From positions 1-16,822 of the forward strand of contig CAKRPQ010000038.1 of the NCBI GenBank assembly GCA_934385225.1: a DNA stretch of 16,822 nucleotides, in the 5' to 3' direction. Source of the stretch: an uncultured Eubacteriales bacterium. GTDB lineage: Bacteria > Bacillota > Clostridia > Oscillospirales > CAG-272. Made by a program: the position numbers and the translations under genes. Every line of letters starts with the position of its first letter. Within the stretch, counting starts at the first letter, position 1. Shown piece after piece: positions 4,388 to 13,021 of this stretch. The notes below the pieces were generated by a model that had not been told where the DNA came from, did no database searches, and saw only the letters and a list, made by a program, of their open reading frames with translations.

Positions 4388-6040
4388 CTATTTAGCCATA
4401 TTATTTTTAAAAAATCCGATTTTAGAGAGAATACGGAAAAGCACTTTTCCGCCGGGAAGCATCTTAATATCATCGCCGTCGGCAGCCCCGAACAGGAGTG
4501 CGAAGATGAAATAAAGAAGTGCGCCGAGCGCGACAGCGAGAAATGTGAAAAGTCTCGACGGACCGATTTTAAGGCGGATTGCGGTATAAAGAGCAAATGC
4601 TGTACCGACCGAAAGCAACGACGCCGCAAACGGTTTATAGAACAGCTTCGCTATTCCGTCAAATTCGGACGCGTACTTTTTTATGAACACAAAATTCAGC
4701 GTCATTACCGCGGCGTTACAAATGAATGTACTTATCGGAGCGCCGTAGATATTGAGTGCGGGAACGCCGATAAGAATATAATCAAAAACAATTTTGAGGA
4801 GTGCGCCTATCGCCATCGAAATTATTGGTTTACGCTCCTGCTTATATGCTTGAAGTATGGCATTTGTGACCGTCATAAGACAGGCGAACAGCACGGATAT
4901 ACCGAGTATCGAAAGAAGCGGAGAGGCGATCTCGACGGAATCCTTTTCGTGCGAGAAAAGAAGTTCAAGTATAGGCTTTGAGAAAAAGCAAAGCCCGATC
5001 GCGCATGGCATTGCGAAAAGCGTACATATTCGCAGCGACGAGGAAAGAACCATACTCTCCTTTTCGCGGTTTCCCGCCTCGACGGCAGCCGTAAGCATGG
5101 GTACGAGCGAAAGAGATATACCCGTAATGAGCGCGGGCGGCAGGCTGTATATCGGCACTACCATCGTACTGTACGCGCCGTAGAGCGAATTTGCGACGTT
5201 TCCCGCGTAGCCGATAGTTTGCAGTCTCGAAGAAATCATTGCCGTATCGACAAGCCTTGCTATTCCCATAACGGACGAGCTTATAGTAATCGGTATCGCG
5301 ATTTTGACAAGTCCGCCGAGCACGGAGGACGTACTGTCCGCGCTAAGTCCTTCGTCGACCGTGAGACGCGCCTGCTTTCCCGTCAGCCTGAAAAGTATTT
5401 TAGATATTGTTATATAAATGAACGAAACGGCAACGCCGACGGTAAGTCCGAGAACGGCAAACGACGCGGCGACGGGAAGCGAATACCCGTTCTTCATCGC
5501 CCAGCGCGCCATAAGAAGTCCGATAACAAGTTTACCGAGCGCCTCTATGACCTGCGACACCGCAGTCGGCGTCATTATCTGATACCCCTGGAAAAAGCCG
5601 CGCATTGCGCTCGATATGCAGACAAAGAAAAGCGTCGGAGCTATTGCGAAAATGCAATACGCCGCTTCGTCCATCTTTATAAGAGCGGCGAACTGCCCGG
5701 AGCCGAGCATCATGGCGAGCATTCCCGCCGTGCCTATGACGAAAAAGAGCGCAAGCGCCGTTCTGTATATCTTTTTTACGTTTTTTGCGTTACCTCTGAC
5801 CCTGTTTTCAGATATCATTATCGACACCGCAACGGGAAGTCCCGCCGTCGATATCATATAAAACATCGTATAGATATCATAGGCGGCGTTAAAGAATGCC
5901 ATTCCTTCCGTCCCGAGGTATTTTAACATCGGTATCTTGTAAAGAAGTCCTATTATCTTCACAAGAACCACCGAAAGCGTCAAAACAGCCACACCCGAAA
6001 AAAATGTTTTCTTTGACGCGGACGTCTTTTCTTCCGTCAC
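4388..6040 (-). CDS. spoVB: SpoVB/MurJ-family lipid flippase
   Basis: The 550-residue integral membrane protein has about 14 hydrophobic helices. It has the MATE-like start of the polysaccharide/lipid-II exporter family (FFSGVAVLTLSVVLVKIIGL) and the conserved AGLPVAVS segment near residue 60. The family flips lipid-linked wall precursors; SpoVB acts in spore cortex formation. Neighbouring spore genes make SpoVB the likelier name, but a vegetative MurJ-like or other MOP-family flippase cannot be excluded. The GTG at 6040 is chosen because GGAGG (6048-6052) is 7 nt upstream; the ATG at 6046 would have only a 1-nt spacer. It follows hemZ by 12 nt. A mazG gene is often found between spoVB and hup but is absent here. 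Confidence 0.82.
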   Translation of the reverse strand: MTEEKTSASKKTFFSGVAVLTLSVVLVKIIGLLYKIPMLKYLGTEGMAFFNAAYDIYTMFYMISTAGLPVAVSIMISENRVRGNAKNVKKIYRTALALFFVIGTAGMLAMMLGSGQFAALIKMDEAAYCIFAIAPTLFFVCISSAMRGFFQGYQIMTPTAVSQVIEALGKLVIGLLMARWAMKNGYSLPVAASFAVLGLTVGVAVSFIYITISKILFRLTGKQARLTVDEGLSADSTSSVLGGLVKIAIPITISSSVMGIARLVDTAMISSRLQTIGYAGNVANSLYGAYSTMVVPIYSLPPALITGISLSLVPMLTAAVEAGNREKESMVLSSSLRICTLFAMPCAIGLCFFSKPILELLFSHEKDSVEIASPLLSILGISVLFACLMTVTNAILQAYKQERKPIISMAIGALLKIVFDYILIGVPALNIYGAPISTFICNAAVMTLNFVFIKKYASEFDGIAKLFYKPFAASLLSVGTAFALYTAIRLKIGPSRLFTFLAVALGALLYFIFALLFGAADGDDIKMLPGGKVLFRILSKIGFFKNNMAK

Positions 6041-6047
6041 AAGCATT

Positions 6048-6054
6048 CCTCCTC
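6048..6054 (-). promoter_or_regulatory. Ribosome binding site deciding the spoVB start
   Basis: GAGGAGG on the minus strand overlaps the hemZ stop codon. It is one base from ATG 6046 but 7 nt from GTG 6040, so the GTG is the better start. Confidence 0.55.
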
Positions 6055-7549
6055 AGATATCAAATATTTCACCGAAAAACTCTTTTGCGAGCCTCTCCGT
6101 TTCGTCCGTATTATCCTCACGCAGGTACTCATACGGGTACTTGGGATTGAATATACGGTTTATTCTCGTTTTTCCCTCTCCCGCCTTTTTGTATTCGAGC
6201 AGTTTTGTTACCGCTCCCGCGCCGACGGCGAATATCGAATGGATTTCCTCCATCATATAGATATTATAAAGCCCTTCCGCGCCGGGTTTTGCAAAACCGA
6301 CGTTTTCGAGATTCCCGACAGTGTTTTTCTGCCTGTACATATAATACGGCTTATAACCGTTTTGAAGCGCACGGAGCTGGGAATAATCGACGCACTTCCC
6401 CGCGTCGCCGCCTTTGCGCGAAAATATTCCCGCACCCTGCTTTATAAGCTCGGACGATTTCTTTACGCAGAAAGTATGTACCGTGATATTATCGGGGGCA
6501 AGTTCGATAATTTTGTCAAACGAAGCAGAGAACGTCTTGAAGTTATCCCCCGGCAATCCCGCAATAAGATCGGTATTTATATATTCTATGCCCGATTTTC
6601 TCGCAATATCATATGCGCGGTAAAATTCATCGCTCGTATGCATACGTCCGATGCCCGACAGCACGTTATCGCAGAGCGTCTGCGGGTTGACGCTTATTCT
6701 GGTCACGCCGTATTCCGCTGCCGCCGCGAGCTTTTCTTCGTCTATCGTATCCGGTCTGCCCGCTTCGAATGTGAATTCTTCAAGTTTTGAAACATCGGTA
6801 CATCTGTTTATCGTTCCGAGAAGCATTTTTATCTGCGACGCATCAAGAACGGACGGCGTTCCGCCGCCGATATAGACGGTTTTTACGTTCATTCCGAGTT
6901 TTTCCGTCATCTCGAACGTCTTTTCGATGTCGCGGCAAACGCGGACAAGATATTCTGGAATAAGGGAAAGCAACTTCTTTGACGTATATGAGACAAATGA
7001 ACAATACGCGCAACGCGACGGGCAGAACGGAACGGAAACATAAATACTGCAATCGCGTTTATCCGGCGTGCCGATTATCGCGCGTTCGTTAAGTGCTACA
7101 TCTGTCGCGAGAGCCGCCTTTTTTGGCGTTACAAAAAACTCGGAGGTGAGAATTTTTCTTGTTCTCGTTTTGCTGTTGCCTTCAAGCAGCTTTTCCATCG
7201 CGACCTTTGAAGGTCTGACTCCTATGAGCATACCCCATGACGGTCGGTACGAAAGCAGTGCGTCGCCGACGGCAAGCATTGCCGCACCTATTGCGAGCTT
7301 TATTGCGCGATCCTCGGTTATATCTCCGCCTATCTTCGCCTCCTTTTCCGCGCTTTCCGTTTTTTCAAGCGCGGTGAGAGTGCAGCGCGCGCGGACGGTT
7401 TCGCCCTCTTTACGGACATTTACATCAAGAAAAAGCCCGTCGTTGCCGCCGTTTTCCTCGGAAAACTTGACTCCCGGAAAGTATATCATACAAAGCATCT
7501 GGACATAGTATCTGTTTATCGGCAAATTGCCGTCAAGGTCGACTTTCAT
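6053..7549 (-). CDS. hemZ: HemZ-type radical SAM protein (coproporphyrinogen dehydrogenase-like)
   Basis: The protein has 498 residues. An N-terminal domain of about 165 residues, typical of HemZ and absent from HemN/HemW, precedes a radical SAM barrel. The [4Fe-4S] motif is C176-PSR-C180-AY-C183, and the SAM-binding GGGTPS is at 228-233. Proteins of this group are annotated as oxygen-independent coproporphyrinogen III dehydrogenase, which oxidises two propionates to vinyls in haem synthesis. No other haem gene is nearby, and many relatives may instead be haem chaperones or have other substrates, so the reaction is uncertain. It lies 4 nt after dtd; AAGGAG is about 11 nt before the ATG. The order rel-dtd-hemZ is common in Clostridia. 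Confidence 0.87.
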   Translation of the reverse strand: MKVDLDGNLPINRYYVQMLCMIYFPGVKFSEENGGNDGLFLDVNVRKEGETVRARCTLTALEKTESAEKEAKIGGDITEDRAIKLAIGAAMLAVGDALLSYRPSWGMLIGVRPSKVAMEKLLEGNSKTRTRKILTSEFFVTPKKAALATDVALNERAIIGTPDKRDCSIYVSVPFCPSRCAYCSFVSYTSKKLLSLIPEYLVRVCRDIEKTFEMTEKLGMNVKTVYIGGGTPSVLDASQIKMLLGTINRCTDVSKLEEFTFEAGRPDTIDEEKLAAAAEYGVTRISVNPQTLCDNVLSGIGRMHTSDEFYRAYDIARKSGIEYINTDLIAGLPGDNFKTFSASFDKIIELAPDNITVHTFCVKKSSELIKQGAGIFSRKGGDAGKCVDYSQLRALQNGYKPYYMYRQKNTVGNLENVGFAKPGAEGLYNIYMMEEIHSIFAVGAGAVTKLLEYKKAGEGKTRINRIFNPKYPYEYLREDNTDETERLAKEFFGEIFDI

Positions 7550-7553
7550 GGTG

Positions 7554-8012
7554 TCATTTGCTCCTTTTCAGTTCGTTTGAGTCGGCAACGATCGTTACGG
7601 GACCGTCGTTCACAATTTTGACTTCCATATCCGCGCCGAACACACCTGTTCCGACGTGCGACAGTCCGTCACGGAGAAGCGAAACAAAATATTTGTAAAG
7701 CTCACACGCGCGATCCGGCTTTTCAGCCGACAGAAAATCGGGTCTGTTACCGTGCGATATGTTTGCGAGAAGCGTAAACTGCGAAACGACAAGTGCCTCG
7801 CCTCCGATATCCGTAATACTTTTGTTCATTTTTCCGTTCTCGTCCTCGAAAATACGGAGTTTCAGTATCTTTGCGGCAAGAACGTCCACATCGTTCTCGG
7901 TATCGCCCGCGGCGACGCCGAGCAGGATCATAAGTCCCCCGCCGCACTTTCCGACAGTTTCGCCGTTTACTCTGACCTCGGACGTTTTTACTCTTTGAAG
8001 CACCGCTTTCAT
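7554..8012 (-). CDS. dtd: D-aminoacyl-tRNA deacylase
   Basis: The 152-residue protein has normal length for the family. It carries both signature motifs: SQFTLLA (77-83) and NDGPVT (135-140) with the Gly-cisPro pair (137-138) that excludes L-amino acids from the active site. The enzyme hydrolyses D-amino acids, and also glycine from mischarged tRNA-Ala, to keep translation accurate. It begins one base after the rel stop, with AGAGGA about 10 nt before the ATG inside rel. Coupling with rel is the usual Bacillota arrangement. Confidence 0.95.
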   Translation of the reverse strand: MKAVLQRVKTSEVRVNGETVGKCGGGLMILLGVAAGDTENDVDVLAAKILKLRIFEDENGKMNKSITDIGGEALVVSQFTLLANISHGNRPDFLSAEKPDRACELYKYFVSLLRDGLSHVGTGVFGADMEVKIVNDGPVTIVADSNELKRSK

Positions 8013-8013
8013 A

Positions 8014-10248
8014 TCACGAAAATCCTCTCGTCACGTCTTCGACACCGTTAAGTCCCTTGATTCTCGAAACTATGGACTTATAGTGGTCTATATTTTTACA
8101 GCTTATTTTTAGATTGAATATCATTGTATCGTCCGATTTCTTTTGCGAATTTATCGAAAGAATGGACACCTTCATATCGGCGAGTGCCATTGTAAGGTCG
8201 GCGATAAGCCCTATCCTATCTATGGCATACACCTGTATGAGTGCCTCATAGACGCTGCCCGCGTTATCCGAGCCTTTTTCCCACTCGGCGGTGACCCATC
8301 TCGACGCGTTGTCAAGGTCTTTCATTCCCTGTATTACGTTCGGGCAGTCTTTTTTATGAATGGAAATACCGTAGCCTTTTGTGACAAAACCGATAACGCT
8401 GTCACCCGGAAGCGGGTTACAGCATTTTGCAAACTTGACCTGACAGCCTTCCTGTCCGTCAACGATGATTCCGCTGTTACTTTTGACATTTTTCGCCTTT
8501 TTGAGCGGAATATCACTTATCGAAAGAGCCTCCTGCGGCTCGTCCGACTTGACTATCCTATCAAATTCGTCGTGAAGTTTAAGCGTTACCTTGGCAAGCG
8601 ACATTCCGCCGTAGCCGATCGTATTATAAAGGTCCTCTGCAGTCTGCACACCTATCCTGCGTGCGACGTTTGTTACAATCTCCTCTTTCTGCGCCTCGGT
8701 ATAGTTTCTTGCGAGCTTACGCAGCTCTGCGTCGATTATAGACTGACCGTAGGCGATGTTTTCCTCGCGTTTCTCTTTCTTGAACCACTGGCGTATCTTA
8801 TTCTTCGCTTCGCTCGTCTTTACGATTTTAAGCCAGTCGCGGCTCGGACCTTTCGACGAATTAGACGTAAGAATTTCAACGATCTCGCCATTCTGCGGCA
8901 CTTTATCTATCGGCACTATCATGCCGTTTATCTTCGCACCGACCATCTTATTTCCAACGGCGGAATGAATTGCATACGCAAAGTCGATGACGGTTGACCC
9001 CTGCGGAAGCGCGATGACGTCTCCTTTCGGCGTGAACACAAATGTTTCGTCGTGTATTATATCCGTCTTGAACGCGTGCATAAATTCTTCGGGGTCGCGT
9101 GTGCCGTCCTCTGTTTCGATGAGCTTCGCTATCCATTCGAGCTTCTTGTCGATCTCTGCCTTCGATCTCTCACCCGACTTATATTTCCAGTGCGCGGCAA
9201 CACCGTATTCGGCAACGTGGTGCATTTCCCACGTTCTTATCTGAACCTCAAACGGTATGCCGTCCCTGCCTATGACCGTCGTATGAAGCGAACGGTACAT
9301 ATTCGGTTTCGGTGTCGAAATATAATCCTTGAAGCGTCCCGGTATTGAACGGAACATCTCGTGAATTATGCCGAGAACCGTATAACATTCAAGCTCCGTA
9401 TCGACGATTATACGAAGAGCGTAAAAATCGTATATTTCGTCAAAGCTCTTATTCTGATTATACATCTTGCGGTAGATGCTGTAAACGGATTTTATTCTGC
9501 CTTCAAGCGTGAATTTAATATTATTCTCGCGCAGTTTCGAGTCCACCTGATTTCGGAGACTTTCAATAAGTCCGAGGTTCTGCCCGTACTTCTCTTCGAT
9601 ATGGTTTTTTACCTCCTCGTACCCGAACGGGTCAAGGTATTCAAGCGAAAGATTTTCGAGTTCCTGCTTTATCCTCTGCATACCGAGGCGGTGCGCAAGA
9701 GGCGCATACACCTGCATGGTTTCGAGTGCGATGGATCGTCTTTTTGCCTCGCTTTTCGCAAGAAGCGTGCGCATATTATGAAGTCTGTCACAGAGCTTTA
9801 TGAATATGACGCGCACGTCCTTCGACATGGCAAGAAGCATCTTTCGGAGGTTCTCGATATGCGCCTCCTCTTTATCTTCTACTTGAAGCCGCACTATCTT
9901 CGTCAGTCCGTCAACGAGCATCGCGACGTCCTCGCCGAAGAGCTTCTTTATATCGCCGAGGTTTGTCTTATCGGCGCAATCCTCCACCGTATCGTGAAGA
10001 AGCGCGGCACAGATAGAATCGGTATCAAGTTCAAGTCCCGCGACTATCTCGGCAACGGCGATCGGGTGGGATATATATTCCTCGCCGCTCGCGCGGTACT
10101 GCCCTGCGTGAAGTTCCTTTGCATATTCGAAAGCGCGCGTTATCTTCTCCGTGTCGTAGTTCTTTCCCGTCGCGCGGAGTATATCAAGGAGGCGGTTTAT
10201 ATTCGCCTCGGAAGCTGCACTTTTTATTTGTTTGCACTCATTATCCAT
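8014..10248 (-). CDS. rel: Bifunctional (p)ppGpp synthetase/hydrolase Rel
   Basis: This 744-residue long RSH protein is the stringent response enzyme that makes (p)ppGpp on ribosomes with uncharged tRNA and can also degrade it. The hydrolase HD domain has SHP (60-62), LLHDTVED (83-90) and CDRLHN (153-158). The synthetase domain has RIKSVYSIYRKM (251-262), DFYALR (274-279), the NMYRSLHTT loop (316-324) and EVQIRT (334-339). It is followed by TGS (about 400-460), a helical domain, the zinc-finger region KCCNPLPGD (608-616) with DCPN (634-637), and ACT (about 665-744). All key residues for both activities seem present. An AGAGGA site lies 7 nt before the ATG. It follows recJ by 56 nt; apt, usually found between these two genes, is missing. 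Confidence 0.96.
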   Translation of the reverse strand: MDNECKQIKSAASEANINRLLDILRATGKNYDTEKITRAFEYAKELHAGQYRASGEEYISHPIAVAEIVAGLELDTDSICAALLHDTVEDCADKTNLGDIKKLFGEDVAMLVDGLTKIVRLQVEDKEEAHIENLRKMLLAMSKDVRVIFIKLCDRLHNMRTLLAKSEAKRRSIALETMQVYAPLAHRLGMQRIKQELENLSLEYLDPFGYEEVKNHIEEKYGQNLGLIESLRNQVDSKLRENNIKFTLEGRIKSVYSIYRKMYNQNKSFDEIYDFYALRIIVDTELECYTVLGIIHEMFRSIPGRFKDYISTPKPNMYRSLHTTVIGRDGIPFEVQIRTWEMHHVAEYGVAAHWKYKSGERSKAEIDKKLEWIAKLIETEDGTRDPEEFMHAFKTDIIHDETFVFTPKGDVIALPQGSTVIDFAYAIHSAVGNKMVGAKINGMIVPIDKVPQNGEIVEILTSNSSKGPSRDWLKIVKTSEAKNKIRQWFKKEKREENIAYGQSIIDAELRKLARNYTEAQKEEIVTNVARRIGVQTAEDLYNTIGYGGMSLAKVTLKLHDEFDRIVKSDEPQEALSISDIPLKKAKNVKSNSGIIVDGQEGCQVKFAKCCNPLPGDSVIGFVTKGYGISIHKKDCPNVIQGMKDLDNASRWVTAEWEKGSDNAGSVYEALIQVYAIDRIGLIADLTMALADMKVSILSINSQKKSDDTMIFNLKISCKNIDHYKSIVSRIKGLNGVEDVTRGFS

Positions 10249-10304
10249 TAGGTTATCCTCTGAAAATCAGCCTTTGCTCATACGAGAAGCGCAAAACAGA
10301 CGTT

Positions 10305-12515
10305 TTACACCTCGGCTTTTGCCTGTGAGCGGAGTTTTTTAAGTATATACGACTTTTCAAGGTTCGTTTTACCCGTGCTGAAATATATCTCGAAGTGATA
10401 ATACCCGCCGTCCAGTTCTTCAACGCGGCACACGTTAAGTTCCCTGAAAGTACTCATTATAAATTTCATTTTTATGTAATTTACTTTGCCTTCAAGCATA
10501 GAAAGAAGTATTCTCTCGCTTACGGTATCGTGACCGAGTCTGCTCTCGCGGCGGAGAACGTTATAAACAGCCGCAAAATCGTCTCTTGTCGGCACTACGT
10601 TCTGCGGATCGTCGTAAAGTCCGCCGCCTTTTATATATTCGTATCTGAAAAGCCCGTTTTTAAGCTCTTCTTTATAGCCGTCCGAGAGTTTTATATCCCT
10701 TACGATCATCTGAACGCTTCTGACGCCTCGGAAGTCGTTTATATCCATATTGAAAAACACGTCAACTCTGTCGCCGACGGAAAGCTCCGTCTTCTGCGGC
10801 GAAATACCGAAATACATTGCGCTGACGGAAACGCCGTTTTTGGAAACATGGAGCTTTGTGTGCTTCCCGGCGCCTATCGCATAGATTTTCTCTATTTTCG
10901 CGTCTTTTAGTATGAACGACGGCGTGGGATTTGCCGTTCCGAACGGTTCAAGGCGGGTACTTATTTCCGTGACGTTTCTGATCGTGATGTCCTCAATCCC
11001 GATTACGCAGTCGGCATCGAGCTTCACATTCATCATTTCCTCGGAAATATTTTTCCTTGCATATTCGTTTATTTTACGCTTGAATTCGTCAAGTTTCGAA
11101 CGTTCGACGGTAAGCCCTGCCGCAAGCTCGTGGCCGCCGTACTTTACAAGGCAGTCGCTGCAATAGTTAAGGGCATCGACAAGGTTAAGTCCCTTTATGC
11201 TTCTTCCCGATCCTTTGCCGATGTCGTCGCCTTCGGGATACCCGCGCGTAGAGCCGTCAAATGAAATCAAAATAGACGGCAGACCGTATTTTTCGGTTAT
11301 TCTCGACGAGACGATACCTATTATTCCCTGCTGCCAGTTATCGTCGTCAAGGACTATGACACCTGTGTTTTCGGGGTCAAATTCCTGCTCTATCTTCTTA
11401 TACGCCTGCTCGGCTATGCGGTTTTCCTCGACCTGTCTCTCGCGGTTTATTTCGCAGAGTTCAGCCGCAAGCTGTGCCGCTTTTTCGTCGGAATCTGTAA
11501 GGAAAAGTTCGACAGCTTTTGACGCAGTGCTTATTCTTCCCGCGGCATTTATCCTCGGCGCGATTCCGTAACCGATATAGGAGGAGGTTATCTTTTTTCG
11601 TCTTGACGTTTCCTGTCCCGCCGCATGAGAGGGCTGCGCGTCTCCCGATGTACCGAGCGACGCGTCGATAAGTGCCGAAAGACCTTTCCTGCCTGTCACG
11701 GCTATTTTGTCAAGCCCGTACATAACGATAAGTCTGTTCTCGTCTATTATCGGCATAACATCGGCGATAGTCCCTATTGCGGCAAGATCCGCATATTCTT
11801 TGAAAACACGTCTTATACCGCCGGTTTTATCCGTGCCGTTTTCCTCGCAGAGCTTTATTTCATACGCGAGAAGGAGCTTGAAAACAACTCCCACTCCCGC
11901 AAGCTCCTTAAAAGGATAGCCGCAATCGTGCCTATGCGGGTTTACCACAGCGCACGCCCTCGGAAGCGTATCTCTACACTCATGGTGATCGGTTATGACC
12001 ATATCAACGCCGAGGCTCGCGGCAAGCTCGGCTTCGTCGCAGGCTGTTATGCCCGTATCGACGGTAATTATAAGCTTCACTTTCTCCGCCGCAAACCGCT
12101 CGACGGCGGCATTCGAAACGCCGTAGCCCTCACCGTCGCGGCTCGGTATGTAATATCCGACATCTGCGCCGAGGTTACGAAGATAAAGGTAAAGACTGCT
12201 GACCGCGGTAACTCCGTCTACGTCATAATCGCCGTATATGAGTATCTTTTCGCTTCCGTCAACCGCTCTTTTTATACGCGCAACGGCTTTCTCCATATCT
12301 ATAAGCGCAAACGGGTCGTAAAGCGTGTTCGTCTCGTTATTGAAGAACTTTTTTACGTCCGCGGGCGTTTTATAACCGCGGTTATAAAGCAGCTTTGCCG
12401 TTATCGGATTAAGCCCGTTTTCTTTACTTATTTCGGCGACGGCGCAAAGCGACTCCTCCGATTCGTCAAACAGTGTGTTCCAGATTTTTTCTCTTTTTTT
12501 ATTCTGCGTTGCCAT
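10305..12515 (-). CDS. recJ: Single-stranded-DNA exonuclease RecJ
   Basis: The 736-residue protein is a DHH-family nuclease that degrades single-stranded DNA 5'-3' in recombination and mismatch or base-excision repair. Motifs visible are GDYDVDG (95-101), VDTG (152-155), TDHH (175-178) and the DHHA1 glycine motif GGHELAAGLT (460-469). An OB-fold follows. The C-terminal ~120 residues form the extra domain seen in many Firmicutes RecJ proteins. The ATG at 12515 is chosen (MATQNKKREKIW) with an AAAGAG-type site 8 nt upstream; the frame is open to 12554 without support. Residues ~288-307 form a Gly/Ser/Ala/Gln-rich stretch, longer than usual for this loop, just before the conserved APRINAAGR. It starts 62 nt after rseC. 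Confidence 0.95.
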   Translation of the reverse strand: MATQNKKREKIWNTLFDESEESLCAVAEISKENGLNPITAKLLYNRGYKTPADVKKFFNNETNTLYDPFALIDMEKAVARIKRAVDGSEKILIYGDYDVDGVTAVSSLYLYLRNLGADVGYYIPSRDGEGYGVSNAAVERFAAEKVKLIITVDTGITACDEAELAASLGVDMVITDHHECRDTLPRACAVVNPHRHDCGYPFKELAGVGVVFKLLLAYEIKLCEENGTDKTGGIRRVFKEYADLAAIGTIADVMPIIDENRLIVMYGLDKIAVTGRKGLSALIDASLGTSGDAQPSHAAGQETSRRKKITSSYIGYGIAPRINAAGRISTASKAVELFLTDSDEKAAQLAAELCEINRERQVEENRIAEQAYKKIEQEFDPENTGVIVLDDDNWQQGIIGIVSSRITEKYGLPSILISFDGSTRGYPEGDDIGKGSGRSIKGLNLVDALNYCSDCLVKYGGHELAAGLTVERSKLDEFKRKINEYARKNISEEMMNVKLDADCVIGIEDITIRNVTEISTRLEPFGTANPTPSFILKDAKIEKIYAIGAGKHTKLHVSKNGVSVSAMYFGISPQKTELSVGDRVDVFFNMDINDFRGVRSVQMIVRDIKLSDGYKEELKNGLFRYEYIKGGGLYDDPQNVVPTRDDFAAVYNVLRRESRLGHDTVSERILLSMLEGKVNYIKMKFIMSTFRELNVCRVEELDGGYYHFEIYFSTGKTNLEKSYILKKLRSQAKAEV

Positions 12516-12577
12516 TTCTGTACTCTTTCCACGAAACGCAGGTCGTCTGCACACTGTGTCCGTATTTTTTATATATT

Positions 12578-13012
12578 TTATTCCGACTTTTTATCGGTAA
12601 TTTCGACTATTTCGGCGTCGATTCGTTTCTCGACAATAAATTTCGAATATATCCAAACGAAAAAAAGACTGAATACAAAGCCCGCGGCAAGAAAAACATA
12701 CCGAGCGGTCTCGCCGAAGCCGATAAGCGACGCGACACCGTAAAAAGCAAGGCAAAGAAGCACGGGCAGCATAAATACTACGGCGGCGTAAAGCATTACT
12801 CTTCTGCTCTCGGTCTCTATCTCCACCGTGTCGCCGACTTTTGCGCCGATGCGGTTTATCGCCTTTGTGCTTATCTTTTTTTCACTCCCCATAAGCGAGC
12901 AGACGGAACACCCCTCCGCGCTCTTATGGCAGCCCTCGCACGCCGACATTCTCTCGCTCTCGACGACGGAATATTTTTCGCTCACCTCTGTAACAACAGC
13001 TTTTACTCTCAT
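12578..13012 (-). CDS. RseC/SoxR-reducing family membrane protein
   Basis: The 144-residue protein begins with a beta-rich N-terminal part that includes four cysteines, C25-x2-C28-x6-C35-x2-C38. Two membrane helices follow (about 72-93 and 103-122), then a short cytoplasmic tail. This is the layout of the RseC/MucC family, linked in proteobacteria to SoxR reduction and to the Rnf complex. In Clostridia the partner is unknown. The cysteines could hold an iron-sulphur cluster or a redox pair. It starts 9 nt after a predicted FAD oxidoreductase, and the pairing of two redox-type proteins is suggestive only. A GAGGCGG site precedes the ATG. Confidence 0.82.
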   Translation of the reverse strand: MRVKAVVTEVSEKYSVVESERMSACEGCHKSAEGCSVCSLMGSEKKISTKAINRIGAKVGDTVEIETESRRVMLYAAVVFMLPVLLCLAFYGVASLIGFGETARYVFLAAGFVFSLFFVWIYSKFIVEKRIDAEIVEITDKKSE

Positions 13013-13021
13013 ATATCCGCC

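Noticed and set aside
9361..10251. 296-codon open frame opposite rel
   Set aside because: It is the in-register shadow of the rel gene, explained by the same codon bias.
10249..10304. Terminator or promoter between recJ and rel
   Set aside because: Only very short imperfect repeats and no T-run or spaced promoter hexamers are visible.
11625..12743. 372-codon open frame on the plus strand
   Set aside because: It is the in-register complement of recJ, which has clear DHH-family motifs; no ribosome binding site or protein family signal is seen.
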